Part shown: one piece after another, positions 8,427 to 18,775 of the stretch
How positions within the stretch are numbered: the first letter of the stretch is position 1
Layout of the letters: each line of letters starts with the position of its first letter
Source of the DNA: Pelosinus fermentans DSM 17108
GTDB taxonomy: Bacteria; Bacillota; Negativicutes; DSM-13327
Length of the DNA stretch: 64,000 nucleotides
Direction of reading: 5' to 3'
Assembly (NCBI RefSeq): GCF_000271485.2
Contig: NZ_AKVN02000001.1
Span: forward strand, 3,001,501 to 3,065,500
Position numbers and translations under genes: made by a program
Notes under the pieces: model-generated
Told to the model about the DNA's origin: nothing
Database searches by the model: none
Seen by the model: the letters and a program-made list of their open reading frames with translations, nothing else

Positions 8427-9190
8427 GATATCACCTCCTGTGCCCAAAAAACCGGACCATCTGTACAAACCTTTTTTCGCAATCCATCTTTCCCAGCACA
8501 AGTGCAGGATAAACAACCACCAATACCACAAGCCATATATTCTTCTAAAGATACTTGACAAGGGATATTATAGGTCTTAGCAGCTTTCGCTACACCCTTC
8601 ATCATAATCCTGGGGCCACAGGTGTAAATCACATCAAAAGCACCACTTTTTAATACATCTGGCAAAAGATCTAAGGTTACACCACAACTGCCTAATGTAC
8701 CATCATCTGTGGTAATGTGGATCGCATCACACTTGTTATGAAACATATCCGCCCAAAACATCTCTTCTTTGGTACGGCCGCCCATTAGTATTTCTATAGG
8801 GCGTGGACATAAGGCGCCAGCTAAAAATAGCAGTGGCGCCAGTCCCATTCCCCCTCCAACTAATAGCGGACGTTGACCATGTATGACAAATCCATTACCC
8901 AATGGTCCCATACAATCCACAGAATCTTTGCTAGTCAAAGCCGCCAGACAGGCAGTGCCTTGACCAACTACACGATATATGGTACTTACCGTACCAGTTA
9001 TATGATCGGCACCTGAAATACTAAGAGGACGGCGCAATAAAGGATAATAGGAATCCGCTACCCTAACATGGAGAAATTGACCTGGTACAGCCTGCACTGC
9101 AATTTCAGGTGCATATAGCACTAACTCTTTGACGTTAACACCGATCTCTGTATTGCGCACAATCCGGGCCTCAACCACCATCTTAGGCAA
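8423..9190 (-). CDS. pyrK: Dihydroorotate dehydrogenase B, electron-transfer subunit (FAD, 2Fe-2S)
   Basis: About 255 residues. An N-terminal ferredoxin-reductase-like FAD domain ([20 protein letters not shown]) is followed by an NAD domain with [17 protein letters not shown]. The C-terminal 2Fe-2S loop has its cysteines in [14 protein letters not shown] plus KKVCTDGP. It passes electrons from PyrD to NAD. The start is uncertain: TTG 9190 has GGAGGGG 6 bases upstream and lies within the carB 3' end, while ATG 9181 is the next choice. Overlap with carB and the ATGA link to pyrD show tight operon packing. Confidence 0.93.
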   Translation of the reverse strand: MPKMVVEARIVRNTEIGVNVKELVLYAPEIAVQAVPGQFLHVRVADSYYPLLRRPLSISGADHITGTVSTIYRVVGQGTACLAALTSKDSVDCMGPLGNGFVIHGQRPLLVGGGMGLAPLLFLAGALCPRPIEILMGGRTKEEMFWADMFHNKCDAIHITTDDGTLGSCGVTLDLLPDVLKSGAFDVIYTCGPRIMMKGVAKAAKTYNIPCQVSLEEYMACGIGGCLSCTCAGKDGLRKKVCTDGPVFWAQEVIS

Positions 9191-12100
9191 GACTATCCCC
9201 TCCACCAACGTAATCTTGTATTGCTAAAACATAAGATAAACGACGTTCTCGCATAAAAGTTAAAACCTCTACTACCGCTTTAGCAGTATCCATGGAAGTA
9301 AAACAAGGAATAGCATGTTCTACCGTTGCTCTACGGATCTTATATCCGTCTCGTTCTGGTTCTTTACCATGAGTCAATGTATTAATAACCATGTTAATTT
9401 TTCCTGTTTTAATCATTTGTATAATATCAGGTTTATGTTCATGCACTTTATCTACAAGAGTAACAGATAAGCCTAAGGATTGCAGGTGTCTTGCTGTTCC
9501 GCCAGTAGCTACCAGATGATATCCAAGATCTGCCAGGCACTTAGCAAGTTCTCCGCCTTCTTGCTTATCTTTATCTGCTACGGTAAATAATACAGTACCA
9601 TATTCAGGTACATTCATACCCGCACCAGTGATTGCTTTGTATAACGCCCTGGCATAGTGATAGTCAATTCCCATGACTTCACCAGTAGACTTCATTTCTG
9701 GCCCTAAGGAGATATCTACTTGCTGCATCTTCGAAAAAGAGAATACAGGCGCTTTTACTGCTGTATAAGGCTTAGCTGGCAGCAAACCAGACTTATATCC
9801 AAGGGAGATAAGACTTTCTCCCATTGCTACACGAGTGGCCACATTTACCATTGGCACATCTGTTACTTTACTTAAGAAAGGAATGGTACGACTGGAACGT
9901 GGATTTACCTCAATTACGTATACCTGCGCCTCGACTACTACATATTGGATATTAATAAGTCCCTTTACATTAAGTCCCACTGCCAGCCTAGTGGTGTAAT
10001 CCACAATAGTAGCAATAACTTCCTGGGACAAGGTTTTCGTTGGATATACAGCAATGCTATCCCCTGAATGAACCCCGGCTCGTTCCACATGTTCCATGAT
10101 ACCCGGGATAAAGACATCTTTACCATCAGAGATGGCATCTACCTCCACCTCTGTGCCTTGCATATAACGGTCCACTAACACTGGATGCTCTGGCGATGCT
10201 TTTACCGCTCTGGTCATATAGTCTTTTAGCTCTTCTTCTGTATAGACAATTTCCATAGCTCGCCCGCCTAATACATAAGAAGGTCTAACCACTACTGGGT
10301 AGCCAATTTTATTTGCTTCTATAACTGCATCTATCCCATTTGTCACTGTAGATCCTTTTGGCCGTGGTATATTATTTTGTTCAAGGAGCTCATCGAATCT
10401 CTCCCGATCTTCTGCACGATCAATACTGTCTACACTGGTGCCCAATACCTTGACACCAGCTTTTGCTAAAGGACCGGCTAAATTAATCGCCGTCTGACCG
10501 CCAAATTGCACAATAACGCCTTCAGGCTTTTCTTTATCAATAATATTCATTACATCTTCTGGAGTAAGAGGTTCAAAGTATAGGCGATCGGATGTATCAA
10601 AGTCAGTACTTACCGTTTCTGGATTATTATTTACAATAATCGATTCCAGCCCCATTTCCCTAAGCGCCCAGACTGAATGCACCGAACAATAATCAAATTC
10701 TACCCCTTGACCAATACGAATGGGCCCTGAACCTAATACCATTACTTTACGCTTATGAGACACTGTTACTTCATCTTCTTGCGCATAAGTTGAGTAATAA
10801 TAAGGCGTAGCCGCTTCAAACTCAGCTGCGCAAGTATCTACCATTTTATAAGAAGGCACTATATTTTGCGCTTTACGGGAAGATCGAATTTCTTCAGTGG
10901 AACTACCAGACAATGCCGCAATTGTTTTATCTGTAAAACCCATCTTTTTGGCTTTTAGCATACGTTCCGAAGTAATCTCTTGCGTTTGCAGCAGTACTTC
11001 CATCGCAACAATGCCTTTGATCTTATTTAAAAAGAAAGTATTTACATTTGTAATTTTATGAATTTCATCCACTGAAATTTCTCTGCGCAATGCTTCTGCG
11101 ATCATAAATATACGTTCATCGTTGGCTATATTCAATTTTTTATGTACATCTTCAGTTGATAAGTTAGCCATTTCGGGAATCTGCAAATGATTGACTCCAA
11201 TTTCCAAAGAACGTACTGCTTTTAACAGGGCACCTTCAAATGAGCGATCGATAGACATTACTTCTCCGGTAGCTTTCATCTGCGTACCTAAGATTCGATC
11301 GGCAAACATAAATTTGTCAAAAGGCCAGCGGGGAAATTTAACTACCAAATAATCCAATGTTGGTTCAAAGCAGGCCATTGTTTTTTTGGTAACTGCATTT
11401 TGTATTTCATCAAGATGATAGCCAATCGCAATCTTACTAGCCACTTTCGCAATGGGATAACCAGTGGCTTTTGAAGCCAAGGCACTTGAACGGCTTACCC
11501 GAGGATTTACTTCAATAACATAGTATTGATTGCTATGAGGATCAAGAGCGTATTGTGCATTGCAGCCACCTTCAATTCCCAATTCTCGAATAATCTTCAG
11601 TGATGCAGTTCGCAGCATCTGATACTCGTGGTCGCTAAGAGTTTGTGACGGAGCTACTACAATACTATCTCCCGTATGAATGCCTACAGGGTCAAAGTTT
11701 TCCATGTTACACACTACAATACAATTGTCTGCCGCATCCCGCATGACTTCATATTCAATTTCTTTCCAGCCAGCGACACTGCGTTCAACGAGCACTTGAC
11801 CAATCATACTATACTTTAGCCCGCGAATAACGACATCAATCAGTTCACTTTCGCTATTCACGATACCACCACCGGCGCCTCCCATAGTGTAAGCAGGGCG
11901 CACAATGATCGGATAGCCAATCTTCCGGGCAAATTCACAAGCACTTTCTACATCTTCTACGGTGATACTCTCTGGAACAGGCTGACCGATGGATTGCATT
12001 GTTGCTTTAAACAGTTCACGATCCTCAGCTTTTTTAATAGCTTCTAATGAAGTCCCCAGTAGTTCTACATTAAAATTGGCCAGTACACCATTCTCATACA

Positions 12101-12404
12101 AATTGACAGCCAAATTAAGCCCTGCCTGACCACCTAAGGTTGCCAAGAGACCGTCGGGCCGTTCTTTCGCAATAATCGCTTCTAGAAAATCAGGAGTTAA
12201 AGGCTCTATATATACACGGTCTGCAACATTGGTATCTGTCATAATCGTAGCTGGATTACTGTTGACCAACACGACTTCCAATCCCTCTTCTTTTAGAGCA
12301 CGGCAAGCTTGTGTACCTGCATAATCAAACTCCGCCGCTTGTCCAATTACAATTGGACCAGATCCAATTACCATTACTTTTTTAAGGTATTTCTTTTTCG
12401 GCAT
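9183..12404 (-). CDS. carB: Carbamoyl-phosphate synthase large subunit
   Basis: A 1073-residue enzyme with the full architecture. The carboxyphosphate ATP-grasp half runs from residue 1 to about 400 ([33 protein letters not shown]), then the oligomerisation domain, then the carbamoyl-phosphate ATP-grasp half from about 550 ([37 protein letters not shown]). A C-terminal MGS-like allosteric domain starts near 935 ([17 protein letters not shown]). It makes carbamoyl phosphate for PyrB using ammonia channelled from CarA. It lies 2 bases downstream of carA. No argF or other arginine gene is nearby, so this copy serves pyrimidines, consistent with its place in the pyr operon. Confidence 0.97.
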   Translation of the reverse strand: MPKKKYLKKVMVIGSGPIVIGQAAEFDYAGTQACRALKEEGLEVVLVNSNPATIMTDTNVADRVYIEPLTPDFLEAIIAKERPDGLLATLGGQAGLNLAVNLYENGVLANFNVELLGTSLEAIKKAEDRELFKATMQSIGQPVPESITVEDVESACEFARKIGYPIIVRPAYTMGGAGGGIVNSESELIDVVIRGLKYSMIGQVLVERSVAGWKEIEYEVMRDAADNCIVVCNMENFDPVGIHTGDSIVVAPSQTLSDHEYQMLRTASLKIIRELGIEGGCNAQYALDPHSNQYYVIEVNPRVSRSSALASKATGYPIAKVASKIAIGYHLDEIQNAVTKKTMACFEPTLDYLVVKFPRWPFDKFMFADRILGTQMKATGEVMSIDRSFEGALLKAVRSLEIGVNHLQIPEMANLSTEDVHKKLNIANDERIFMIAEALRREISVDEIHKITNVNTFFLNKIKGIVAMEVLLQTQEITSERMLKAKKMGFTDKTIAALSGSSTEEIRSSRKAQNIVPSYKMVDTCAAEFEAATPYYYSTYAQEDEVTVSHKRKVMVLGSGPIRIGQGVEFDYCSVHSVWALREMGLESIIVNNNPETVSTDFDTSDRLYFEPLTPEDVMNIIDKEKPEGVIVQFGGQTAINLAGPLAKAGVKVLGTSVDSIDRAEDRERFDELLEQNNIPRPKGSTVTNGIDAVIEANKIGYPVVVRPSYVLGGRAMEIVYTEEELKDYMTRAVKASPEHPVLVDRYMQGTEVEVDAISDGKDVFIPGIMEHVERAGVHSGDSIAVYPTKTLSQEVIATIVDYTTRLAVGLNVKGLINIQYVVVEAQVYVIEVNPRSSRTIPFLSKVTDVPMVNVATRVAMGESLISLGYKSGLLPAKPYTAVKAPVFSFSKMQQVDISLGPEMKSTGEVMGIDYHYARALYKAITGAGMNVPEYGTVLFTVADKDKQEGGELAKCLADLGYHLVATGGTARHLQSLGLSVTLVDKVHEHKPDIIQMIKTGKINMVINTLTHGKEPERDGYKIRRATVEHAIPCFTSMDTAKAVVEVLTFMRERRLSYVLAIQDYVGGGDSLA

Positions 12405-12406
12405 AA

Positions 12407-13471
12407 TTATACTCCCTTCGGCAACAGCGCCATAAATTCATCAAACAAATAGGTATTATCGTCGGGCCCTGGCGATGCTTCCGGATGATACTGCACCGAA
12501 AATACTGGTAATTTTTTGTGACGCATCCCTTCTACAGTATTATCATTTACAGATCGATGAGTGATCAATACATCTATATTTTCTAAAGAAGATTCCTCTA
12601 CCGCATATCCATGGTTTTGGGATGTAATATGCACTCTGCCTGTCAATAAGTTCTTTACAGGCTGGTTGGAACCTCGATGACCAAACTTCATTTTATAAGT
12701 ATCGGCACCCAAGGCTAAGGCTATCAGCTGATGGCCTAAGCAAATACCAAATATCGGTTTCTTACCAATTAATTCTTTTATCGTTTCTATCGCGTAAGGC
12801 ACATCTTTAGGATCTCCCGGTCCATTTGATAAAAATATACCATCCGGATTCAGCTTTAAAATTTCCTCAGAAGTTGCATCTGCTGGTAAAACCGTTAATT
12901 TACAGCCAAGATTATGAAGGGAATTTAAAATATTTCGTTTTATGCCAAAATCCATTACCACAATATGAGGTCCACTATTCTCCATCACATAAACCTCTGG
13001 AGTGGTTACTTCCTGTACTTCTTTCATAGCGGGTACTAGGTCGAAATATTTTTTTATTACTTCTTCACTAACATCCTCTGGGACAATAACACCTTTCATC
13101 GTCCCATTTGAACGAATACGCCGGGTAATGGCCCGAGTATCTACTCCATATATGCAAGGAATTTCATTTTCTGTCAAATATTGTATCAACGTATTTTCAC
13201 ATTGATAATTGCTGGGCTCTTCACAAAGCTCGCTAATAATAAAACCTCTTACAAAAGATTTTCTTGATTGCTGGAACAAATCTGCTACACCATAATTTCC
13301 AATCAAGGGGTACGTTAAGGCTACGATTTGTCCACAATAAGAAGGGTCTGTTAAAATTTCTTGATAACCCGTCATCCCTGTATTAAATACCACTTCACCA
13401 ACAGCAGTACTGTCTCCTACTAATGTACCGTAAAACACAGACCCATCTTCTAATATAAGTTTTCCTTTCAT
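12407..13471 (-). CDS. carA: Carbamoyl-phosphate synthase small (glutaminase) subunit
   Basis: A 354-residue glutamine amidotransferase. The N-terminal small-subunit domain is [15 protein letters not shown] followed by the [20 protein letters not shown] signature. The class I GATase domain has nucleophile Cys in [14 protein letters not shown] and the His/Glu pair in [14 protein letters not shown] 13471 overlaps the pyrC stop as ATGA and has AAGGTG just upstream. A GTG two codons earlier is also possible. It supplies ammonia to CarB. Confidence 0.96.
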   Translation of the reverse strand: MKGKLILEDGSVFYGTLVGDSTAVGEVVFNTGMTGYQEILTDPSYCGQIVALTYPLIGNYGVADLFQQSRKSFVRGFIISELCEEPSNYQCENTLIQYLTENEIPCIYGVDTRAITRRIRSNGTMKGVIVPEDVSEEVIKKYFDLVPAMKEVQEVTTPEVYVMENSGPHIVVMDFGIKRNILNSLHNLGCKLTVLPADATSEEILKLNPDGIFLSNGPGDPKDVPYAIETIKELIGKKPIFGICLGHQLIALALGADTYKMKFGHRGSNQPVKNLLTGRVHITSQNHGYAVEESSLENIDVLITHRSVNDNTVEGMRHKKLPVFSVQYHPEASPGPDDNTYLFDEFMALLPKGV

Positions 13472-14757
13472 ATACACACCTTACCCTTACGCATCACAAA
13501 TTTACCACTTACTATGGTGGCAACTGCTTTGCCCTTTAGTATTTTTTTATCAAATGGAGTATGCTTGCCTTTTGTATAAAAAGCACTACTGTCTACAGTC
13601 CATTCTAATTCAGTATCAATAATAGCAATATCTGCTGGCACACCTGCTTTTAAACTGCCTGCCTCAATATTCAATATTGAAGCTGGAGCAGTTGACATCT
13701 TTTCAATAATCTCAACCAATGTAAATTTTCCAGTATGGTAAAGCTCGGTCAGAATGACTCCCAATGCTGTTTCAAGGCCTGCAAATCCAGGTGGAGCCTG
13801 TCTAAATTCAATATCTTTTTCTTCAAAAGCATGAGGTGCATGATCTGTCGCAATGGCATCCAAAGTTCCATCTTTTAACCCTTCTACCAAGGCAGCAACA
13901 TGATCTGCAGAACGCAGGGGCGGATTTACTTTAGCTGCTGTATTAAATGCTTTGACTGCTTCATCCGTTAGCGTCAAATGATGAGGCGTTGCTTCAGCAG
14001 TAACTTTTACACCACGTTTTTTTGCTTGACGAATTAATTCTACTGCCCCTTTACTACTTACATGAGCAATGTGCAGAAGTGAGTCAGTGTATTCTGCAAG
14101 CATTATATCCCGAGCCACGGCAATGTCTTCTGCCACAGAGGGCCGACCCTTCATTCCTAACATAGCCGAAACAGCACCTTCATGCATAACTCCCTCATCC
14201 ACTAAAGACTCATCTTCAGCATGAGAGATCACAGGACATCCAAACATGCTTGTATATTCCAGGCCTATTTTAAAAAGGCGATTGTTATCCAAGGAACTTC
14301 CATCATCAGAAATAGCCACTGCACCAGACAATATCATATCACCAATTTCAGCTAATTCTTTGCCTTGCTGTCCTTTACTTAAGGCTCCAATCACCTTTAC
14401 ATTGACGGCTCCTTCCAGCTGAGCTCTATGCAATATTCCCGAGACTATAATTGCCTGATCTACTACCGGTTTTGTATTGGGCATGCAGGCAATAGTGGTG
14501 AAGCCTCCCGCAGCGGCAGCTTTCGTACCTGATGCAATATCTTCTTTTGCCTCCAAGCCTGGTTCTCGCAAATGTACATGCATATCAACAAATCCAGGAG
14601 CAATCACCAATCCTTGGGCATCAAAAACTTCTGCTCCTGCCGTACTTAAATTCGCTCCTATTTGCGCAACAAGACCATTTTCAATAAGTAAATCAGCTAC
14701 CTGATTATAATTCTGAGTAGGATCAATAATGGTTCCACCTTTAAGCAGTAGTTTCAA
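13468..14757 (-). CDS. pyrC: Dihydroorotase
   Basis: A 429-residue class I dihydroorotase (amidohydrolase fold). Metal ligands are in [17 protein letters not shown] near residue 60, further His in CPVISHAED and LHIAHVSS, and the catalytic Asp in [15 protein letters not shown] near residue 305. It cyclises carbamoyl-aspartate to dihydroorotate. The start is TTG 14757 with AGGAGG 8 bases upstream, inside the last 17 bases of pyrB, so translation is probably coupled. Confidence 0.96.
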   Translation of the reverse strand: MKLLLKGGTIIDPTQNYNQVADLLIENGLVAQIGANLSTAGAEVFDAQGLVIAPGFVDMHVHLREPGLEAKEDIASGTKAAAAGGFTTIACMPNTKPVVDQAIIVSGILHRAQLEGAVNVKVIGALSKGQQGKELAEIGDMILSGAVAISDDGSSLDNNRLFKIGLEYTSMFGCPVISHAEDESLVDEGVMHEGAVSAMLGMKGRPSVAEDIAVARDIMLAEYTDSLLHIAHVSSKGAVELIRQAKKRGVKVTAEATPHHLTLTDEAVKAFNTAAKVNPPLRSADHVAALVEGLKDGTLDAIATDHAPHAFEEKDIEFRQAPPGFAGLETALGVILTELYHTGKFTLVEIIEKMSTAPASILNIEAGSLKAGVPADIAIIDTELEWTVDSSAFYTKGKHTPFDKKILKGKAVATIVSGKFVMRKGKVCI

Positions 14758-15697
14758 TGTTCTTACCTCCTGTCAGCACTAAAAACAAAGCTGCCATCCT
14801 GATTGCCAATCCATTTTTTACTTGCTCCTGAATAACAGATTGATCGCCATATGCTACATCAGGAGATATTTCTAATCCTCGATTCATCGGACCAGGATGC
14901 ATAATCAATGCATCTGGTTTAGCTAAATCCAAGCGTGCTTGATTAATACCAAAAATACGAGCATATTCTCGCGCTGAAGGAAATAATCCTTTATGCTGCC
15001 GTTCTCGCTGAATGCGCAGTACATTTACAACATCAGCTCCCTCAAGAGCTTCTTCTACCCTATTATGCACATGTACTCCAACTTCCTGTATGTAATAAGG
15101 CATTAATGTTTTAGGTCCTGCTAAATGTACTTCGGCTCCCATTTTTAAAAGTCCCCAAATATTGGATCTAGCAACTCGACTATGAAATATATCACCAACG
15201 ATAGCTACTTTTAATCCATCAAGTTTTCCTTTGACTTCTTTCATCGTAAACATATCCAGCAATCCTTGAGTAGGATGTTCGTGAGCTCCGTCTCCAGCAT
15301 TAATGATGACAGGCGACGCTACATTGGCTGCATATTGTGCTGCCCCTTCTGCTTCATGGCGCATAACAATTACATCAACGCCCATAGCTTCAACCGTATA
15401 TAAAGTATCTCTAAGACTTTCACCTTTTGTCACGCTGCTGGCACTAGCAGTGATATTAACCACATCTGCTCCCAAGTATTTACCTGCTAATTCAAAAGAA
15501 GTGCGTGTCCGAGTACTGGCCTCAAAAAATAGGTTTACAATTGATTTCCCTCTTAATGTAGGTACTTTTTTGATATCTCGATCAATAATCCCCTTCATTT
15601 GACATGCTGTCTCTAAAATCACTTCTATTTCAGGCACTGTCATCATTTCAAGACCTAAAATATCTTTGCCGCGTAATGATATCTGGCGTTTACTCAC
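14741..15697 (-). CDS. pyrB: Aspartate carbamoyltransferase catalytic subunit
   Basis: A 318-residue ATCase that forms carbamoyl-aspartate. The carbamoyl-phosphate loop is [15 protein letters not shown] near residue 60, the second-site Lys is in [11 protein letters not shown], and the aspartate-binding region is [11 protein letters not shown]. No regulatory pyrI is present, as expected for the Bacillota-type unregulated trimer. The start is GTG 15697 with AAGGAGG 7 bases upstream. This is the first gene of the operon, directly after a PyrR-type attenuator whose terminator ends about 20 bases before the start codon. Confidence 0.96.
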   Translation of the reverse strand: MSKRQISLRGKDILGLEMMTVPEIEVILETACQMKGIIDRDIKKVPTLRGKSIVNLFFEASTRTRTSFELAGKYLGADVVNITASASSVTKGESLRDTLYTVEAMGVDVIVMRHEAEGAAQYAANVASPVIINAGDGAHEHPTQGLLDMFTMKEVKGKLDGLKVAIVGDIFHSRVARSNIWGLLKMGAEVHLAGPKTLMPYYIQEVGVHVHNRVEEALEGADVVNVLRIQRERQHKGLFPSAREYARIFGINQARLDLAKPDALIMHPGPMNRGLEISPDVAYGDQSVIQEQVKNGLAIRMAALFLVLTGGKNIETTA

Positions 15698-15715
15698 TGT
15701 GACTCCTCCTTATAT

Positions 15716-15810
15716 AAAAAACTCCTTACTATATACGCAAGGAGTTTCAATAACAACAAGACAAGCTTGTGCCAAACAAACATCCTTGCTAAACTCTCTG
15801 GATTAGCTTA
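15716..15810 (-). promoter_or_regulatory. PyrR-type transcription attenuator, proximal copy (in front of pyrB)
   Basis: On the minus strand a PyrR-binding-loop-like element TCCAGAGAGTTTAGCAAGGA (within 15782-15805) is followed by a rho-independent terminator. The terminator stem is AACTCCTT/AAGGAGTT with a T6 tail at 15716-15746. The loop agrees with the known Bacillus consensus (UCCAGAGAGGCU ... AAGGA). By analogy, UMP-bound PyrR would stabilise the anti-antiterminator and let the terminator form. pyrR itself is not in this window. Confidence 0.8.
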
Positions 15811-15903
15811 AAGGATAGTATTTGTATTTTTTCTAAAGAATACGCCCTACCAATATTAATTACAATACAGCGTTTTATATTTATGCATGTTTTGCTCATA
15901 TAT

Positions 15904-15933
15904 ATACTATCAAATTATTGAAATGATTGTCAA
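15904..15933 (-). promoter_or_regulatory. Promoter P2 of the pyr operon
   Basis: A perfect -35 TTGACA (15928-15933), an 18-base spacer and -10 TAGTAT (15904-15909) on the minus strand. It lies between the two attenuators, just after the terminator of the distal one, so it can start transcripts that meet only the proximal attenuator. Confidence 0.7.
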
Positions 15934-15948
15934 TCCTTTTAACAAAAC

Positions 15949-16032
15949 ATAAAAAACCTTCTCACGTGTGGCAACGCAAGAAGGCATAAATATACACTCT
16001 ATTACATGTCTCCTTTGCAGCCTCACAGGACT
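15949..16032 (-). promoter_or_regulatory. PyrR-type transcription attenuator, distal copy
   Basis: A second PyrR-binding-like element, AGTCCTGTGAGGCTGCAAAG in 16013-16032, has the GUCCUGUGAGGCU loop form. A terminator with stem CCTTCT/AGAAGG and a T6 tail follows at 15951-15984. No gene lies between this attenuator and the proximal one, only the P2 promoter. Confidence 0.78.
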
Positions 16033-16060
16033 ACGTTAAAGGCAGTATTCTATTGAATAT

Positions 16061-16089
16061 ACTATATCAAATCAGTGTATATTTGTCAA
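16061..16089 (-). promoter_or_regulatory. Promoter P1 of the pyr operon
   Basis: A perfect -35 TTGACA (16084-16089), a 17-base spacer and -10 TATAGT (16061-16066) on the minus strand, 30 bases before the distal PyrR-binding element. Confidence 0.75.
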
Positions 16090-16207
16090 CAATATTAAGC
16101 ATTCCATTATAATATGGATTTAGCCACCCATTCGCATAAAAATGTAGACGTTAGGTAGAATTTTTATTGCCCTTGCATCTTACTCTCATTTATTTAGCAA
16201 CTCCAAC

Positions 16208-16275
16208 TTGATATAGAGTTTTTTCTTTGTTATAATAAATCATCGCAATTTTAGCACCAGATACTATCATCTGGT
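16208..16275 (+). promoter_or_regulatory. Promoter and leader inverted repeat of the carboxyltransferase gene
   Basis: -35 TTGATA (16208-16213), a 17-base spacer and a perfect -10 TATAAT (16231-16236). A 7-bp inverted repeat ACCAGAT/ATCTGGT with a 6-base loop lies at 16256-16275, about 13 bases after the expected transcript start. It could be an operator or a 5' hairpin. The leader then runs about 95 bases to the ATG. Confidence 0.65.
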
Positions 16276-16371
16276 AATATTACTTGATTGCAAATTTTTC
16301 TTTTGAAATTTCATTGCAAAAGGTAGAGGAAAAGACCCTACCCCCTGCAAAATATTGGAGGCAATAACAAC

Positions 16372-17901
16372 ATGTCAACTGTTTTTGAAAAAATCAATGA
16401 ACTAAAAAGAAAACAAGAAAAGATTAAGCAAGGTGGAGGAGAAAAGCGCATTGAAAAGCAACATGCGAGCGGTAAGCTTACCGCTCGTGAACGCATAGCT
16501 AAACTTCTTGATCCTAATACTTTTATTGAATTTGATCAGTTTATCAAACACCGCTGTAATAATTTTGGCATGGAAGAACAGGAAAATCCTGGCGAAGGAG
16601 TTATAACTGGCCATGGTACGGTCAATGGTCGCTTAGTATTTGTATTTGCGCAAGACTTTACTGTCATCGGTGGTTCCCTGGGGGAAATGCATGCAGCTAA
16701 AATTGTAAAAGTTCAAGAAATGGCCTTAAAAGTAGGAGCTCCTATTATTGGAATTAATGATTCGGGCGGTGCACGAATTCAAGAAGGTGTTGATGCATTA
16801 GCAGGATATGGTGATATCTTTTTCAATAATACCATGGCTTCAGGAGTGATTCCTCAAATCTCAGTTATTATGGGTCCATGTGCTGGTGGAGCGGTCTATT
16901 CTCCTGCACTCACTGATTTTGTTTTTATGGTGGATAGGACGAGTCAAATGTTTATCACAGGGCCGCAAGTTATTAAGACGGTTACCGGCGAAGAAGTCTC
17001 TGCCGAGGTACTAGGCGGTGCAATGTCTCATAATTCCACATCAGGGGTTGCCCACTTCATTGCTGCCAATGATGAAAATTGCCTGGAACAGGTTCGTTAT
17101 TTATTAAGTTTTCTACCAAGTAACAACCTCGACTCTTTGCCTACATACGAAACTACAGATGCGCCTAATCGCATGGATGAATCCTTGAATACTGCAATTG
17201 CTGATGATCCTTCGATTCCCTATGATATGAAAAATATTATCAGAATGATTGTAGATATTGGTGAATTTTATGAAGTCCAACCTTTTTTCGCACAAAATAT
17301 CATTACTTGCTTCGCTCGCATGGGCGGTCAAAGTGTAGGAATTATTGCAAGCCAGCCTAAAATAATGGCGGGATGCATGGATATTAATACATCTGATAAG
17401 AGTGCTCGTTTTATCCGTTTTTGCGATGCCTTTAATATTCCTTTAGTGACTTTAGTAGACGTCCCTGGTTTCCTGCCAGGCACTAGCCAAGAATATGGCG
17501 GAATCATTCGTCATGGTGCTAAAGTCTTATATGCCTATTCTGAGGCAACCGTTCCTAAAATTACTGTTATTACCCGTAAATCTTATGGCGGGGCATATAT
17601 CGGCATGTGTTCAAGACACCTGGGAGCCGATATGGTATTCGCTTGGCCAACAGCAGAAATTGCCGTAATGGGACCTGCTGGAGCAGCTAATATTATTTTT
17701 CGAGGAGACGCAGAAGTCGCAGAAAAAACACAAAAATATGTAGAGGATTTTGCAACACCTTACAAAGCTGCCGAACGAGGCTTTGTTGATTGTATTATTG
17801 ATCCCAAAGAAACAAGACCCCGTATCATCGAAGCACTTAACATGCTTAAAACAAAAACAGAAACAAGGCCCGCAAAAAAACACGGTAACATCCCTCTATA
17901 A
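16372..17901 (+). CDS. mmdA: Biotin-dependent carboxyltransferase subunit (methylmalonyl-CoA decarboxylase alpha / propionyl-CoA carboxylase beta type)
   Basis: A 509-residue crotonase-fold carboxyltransferase. The N-half has KLTARERIAKLLDPNTFIEF, FAQDFTVIGGSLGEMHAAKI and INDSGGARIQEGVDAL. The C-half has VDVPGFLPGTSQEYGGIIRHG and the YGGAYIGMCSR acyl-CoA loop. These place it in the MmdA/PccB/MmcA family, which transfers a carboxyl group between biotin and an acyl-CoA. It stands alone with its own promoter and terminator. No membrane decarboxylase (MmdB), biotin carrier or biotin carboxylase gene is beside it, so its partners must be encoded elsewhere. Exact substrate and gene name are inferred from family only. 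Confidence 0.85.
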   Translation: MSTVFEKINELKRKQEKIKQGGGEKRIEKQHASGKLTARERIAKLLDPNTFIEFDQFIKHRCNNFGMEEQENPGEGVITGHGTVNGRLVFVFAQDFTVIGGSLGEMHAAKIVKVQEMALKVGAPIIGINDSGGARIQEGVDALAGYGDIFFNNTMASGVIPQISVIMGPCAGGAVYSPALTDFVFMVDRTSQMFITGPQVIKTVTGEEVSAEVLGGAMSHNSTSGVAHFIAANDENCLEQVRYLLSFLPSNNLDSLPTYETTDAPNRMDESLNTAIADDPSIPYDMKNIIRMIVDIGEFYEVQPFFAQNIITCFARMGGQSVGIIASQPKIMAGCMDINTSDKSARFIRFCDAFNIPLVTLVDVPGFLPGTSQEYGGIIRHGAKVLYAYSEATVPKITVITRKSYGGAYIGMCSRHLGADMVFAWPTAEIAVMGPAGAANIIFRGDAEVAEKTQKYVEDFATPYKAAERGFVDCIIDPKETRPRIIEALNMLKTKTETRPAKKHGNIPL

Positions 17902-17906
17902 AAGTC

Positions 17907-17950
17907 AAAAGCGCTACATCCATTTCGTGTGGAATGTAGCGCTTTTCTTT
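17907..17950 (+). terminator. Terminator of the carboxyltransferase gene
   Basis: A 13-bp stem AAAAGCGCTACAT/ATGTAGCGCTTTT followed by a T-rich tract, 5 bases after the stop codon. Confidence 0.8.
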
Positions 17951-17972
17951 CTAAATACTCTTACGTATATTT

Positions 17973-17986
17973 AGAAAGCGCTTTCA
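17973..17986. promoter_or_regulatory. cre-like palindrome
   Basis: AGAAAGCGCTTTCA contains the palindrome GAAAGCGCTTTC and is close to the CcpA cre consensus (TGAAANCGNTTNCA). It lies just after the terminator and downstream of the small ORF read from the other strand, a poor place for promoter control. Function uncertain. Confidence 0.35.
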
Positions 17987-18009
17987 AATGTAACAGAAAA
18001 TTTCAATTG

Positions 18010-18168
18010 TTAGCTAAGTACAGCTAATGTAGACCAAAATTCTTTAGTTTGTGTAATATCTACATTTTTATTTTTCTTAACATTTGCCTTTTCTATTCTT
18101 GTTTTATCTTTTTTCATAGCATTCATTCCTCCCATAAAATTTTCTTGATATGCTTGTTGATTAATCAT
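18010..18168 (-). CDS. Small hypothetical protein (52 aa)
   Basis: A short ORF reading MINQQAYQENFMGGMNAMKK at the N-terminus. It has a strong GAGGAG 8 bases before ATG 18168, and the Lys/Asn-rich middle is followed by the hydrophobic end TKEFWSTLAVLS. A second possible start (ATG AAA at codon 18) also has a GGGAGG-like site upstream. I do not recognise a family. There is no signal peptide and no Cys. It is divergent from the broken lysR remnant about 150 bases away. It could be a small regulatory or precursor peptide, but no maturase or exporter gene is next to it. Confidence 0.5.
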   Translation of the reverse strand: MINQQAYQENFMGGMNAMKKDKTRIEKANVKKNKNVDITQTKEFWSTLAVLS

Positions 18169-18272
18169 AAAAGCATCTCCTCACTCTCTATATAAAACAT
18201 TTTTCTCTCTCTTGTTTCTCTGCTTTCATTTTAAATCCAATCCTTTTATAAGTAAAATATATAATTGCAATC

Positions 18273-18299
18273 TTTACTATAACTAAAATAGATAGTAAA
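18273..18299. promoter_or_regulatory. Inverted repeat in the lysR/small-ORF intergenic region
   Basis: TTTACTAT/ATAGTAAA, an 8-bp perfect inverted repeat with an 11-base centre, matching the T-N11-A architecture of LysR-type operators. A further TTTACTAT copy is at 18313-18320, at the start of the lysR remnant. It may be the old binding site of that regulator. Confidence 0.45.
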
Positions 18300-18319
18300 C
18301 TGTGTTCAGAGGTGTTTAC

Positions 18320-18775
18320 TATGGATATACGACATTTAAATATTTTGTTGAAGTGGCTCGTCAAAAAAGTTTTAGCAAAGCCGCTAATATAACACACGTA
18401 TCCCAGTCTGCGATTAGTAAAATGATAAAAGATTTGGAAGCCGAATTGGGAACCTCCCTGTTTAATCGAACTTCGAAATATGTACAGTTAACTGATGCAG
18501 GCATAGTCTTCTTAGATCAGGCACAACAAGTAGTGGTAATGTTTCATAATCTTACTACTGAATTCGAAAATAAAATCAAAATGGAAAAAGGCAAAATTTT
18601 CATCGGCCTGCCTCCAATCACTAGTTCTACCATATTTGCTGAGTTACTGGGAGAATTTAAAAAGAAGTATCCACAAATCGAAATCAACCTATCAGAATAT
18701 GGATCAAAAAAAGTAGCACTCGCAATCCAAGACGGAACCTTAGATATTGGCGTAATCTGTATCGTACCAGAATAG
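18320..18775 (+). pseudogene. LysR-family regulator remnant (frameshifted and truncated)
   Basis: The natural start is ATG 18320 (AGAGGTG 8 bases upstream), giving MDIRHL, the standard LysR N-terminus. The reading then needs a -1 base correction near 18335-18340 to continue as FKYFVEVARQKSFSKAANI, THVSQSAISKMIKDLEAELG and on into the co-inducer domain. The frame that is open upstream reads a non-family MFRGVYYGYT instead. The protein also stops near residue 155, where family members continue to about 290, and no downstream frame resumes. Both a 1-base deletion and loss of the C-terminal half are therefore visible. A sequencing error could explain the frameshift but not the truncation. Confidence 0.75.

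Noticed and set aside
7825-8580. 251-codon plus-strand ORF over pyrD
   Set aside because: Antisense shadow of pyrD and pyrK, which have clear family motifs in the real frame.
17973-17986. Strong claim that CcpA controls a gene here
   Set aside because: The palindrome resembles cre but lies downstream of both flanking genes, so it is listed only as a low-confidence site.
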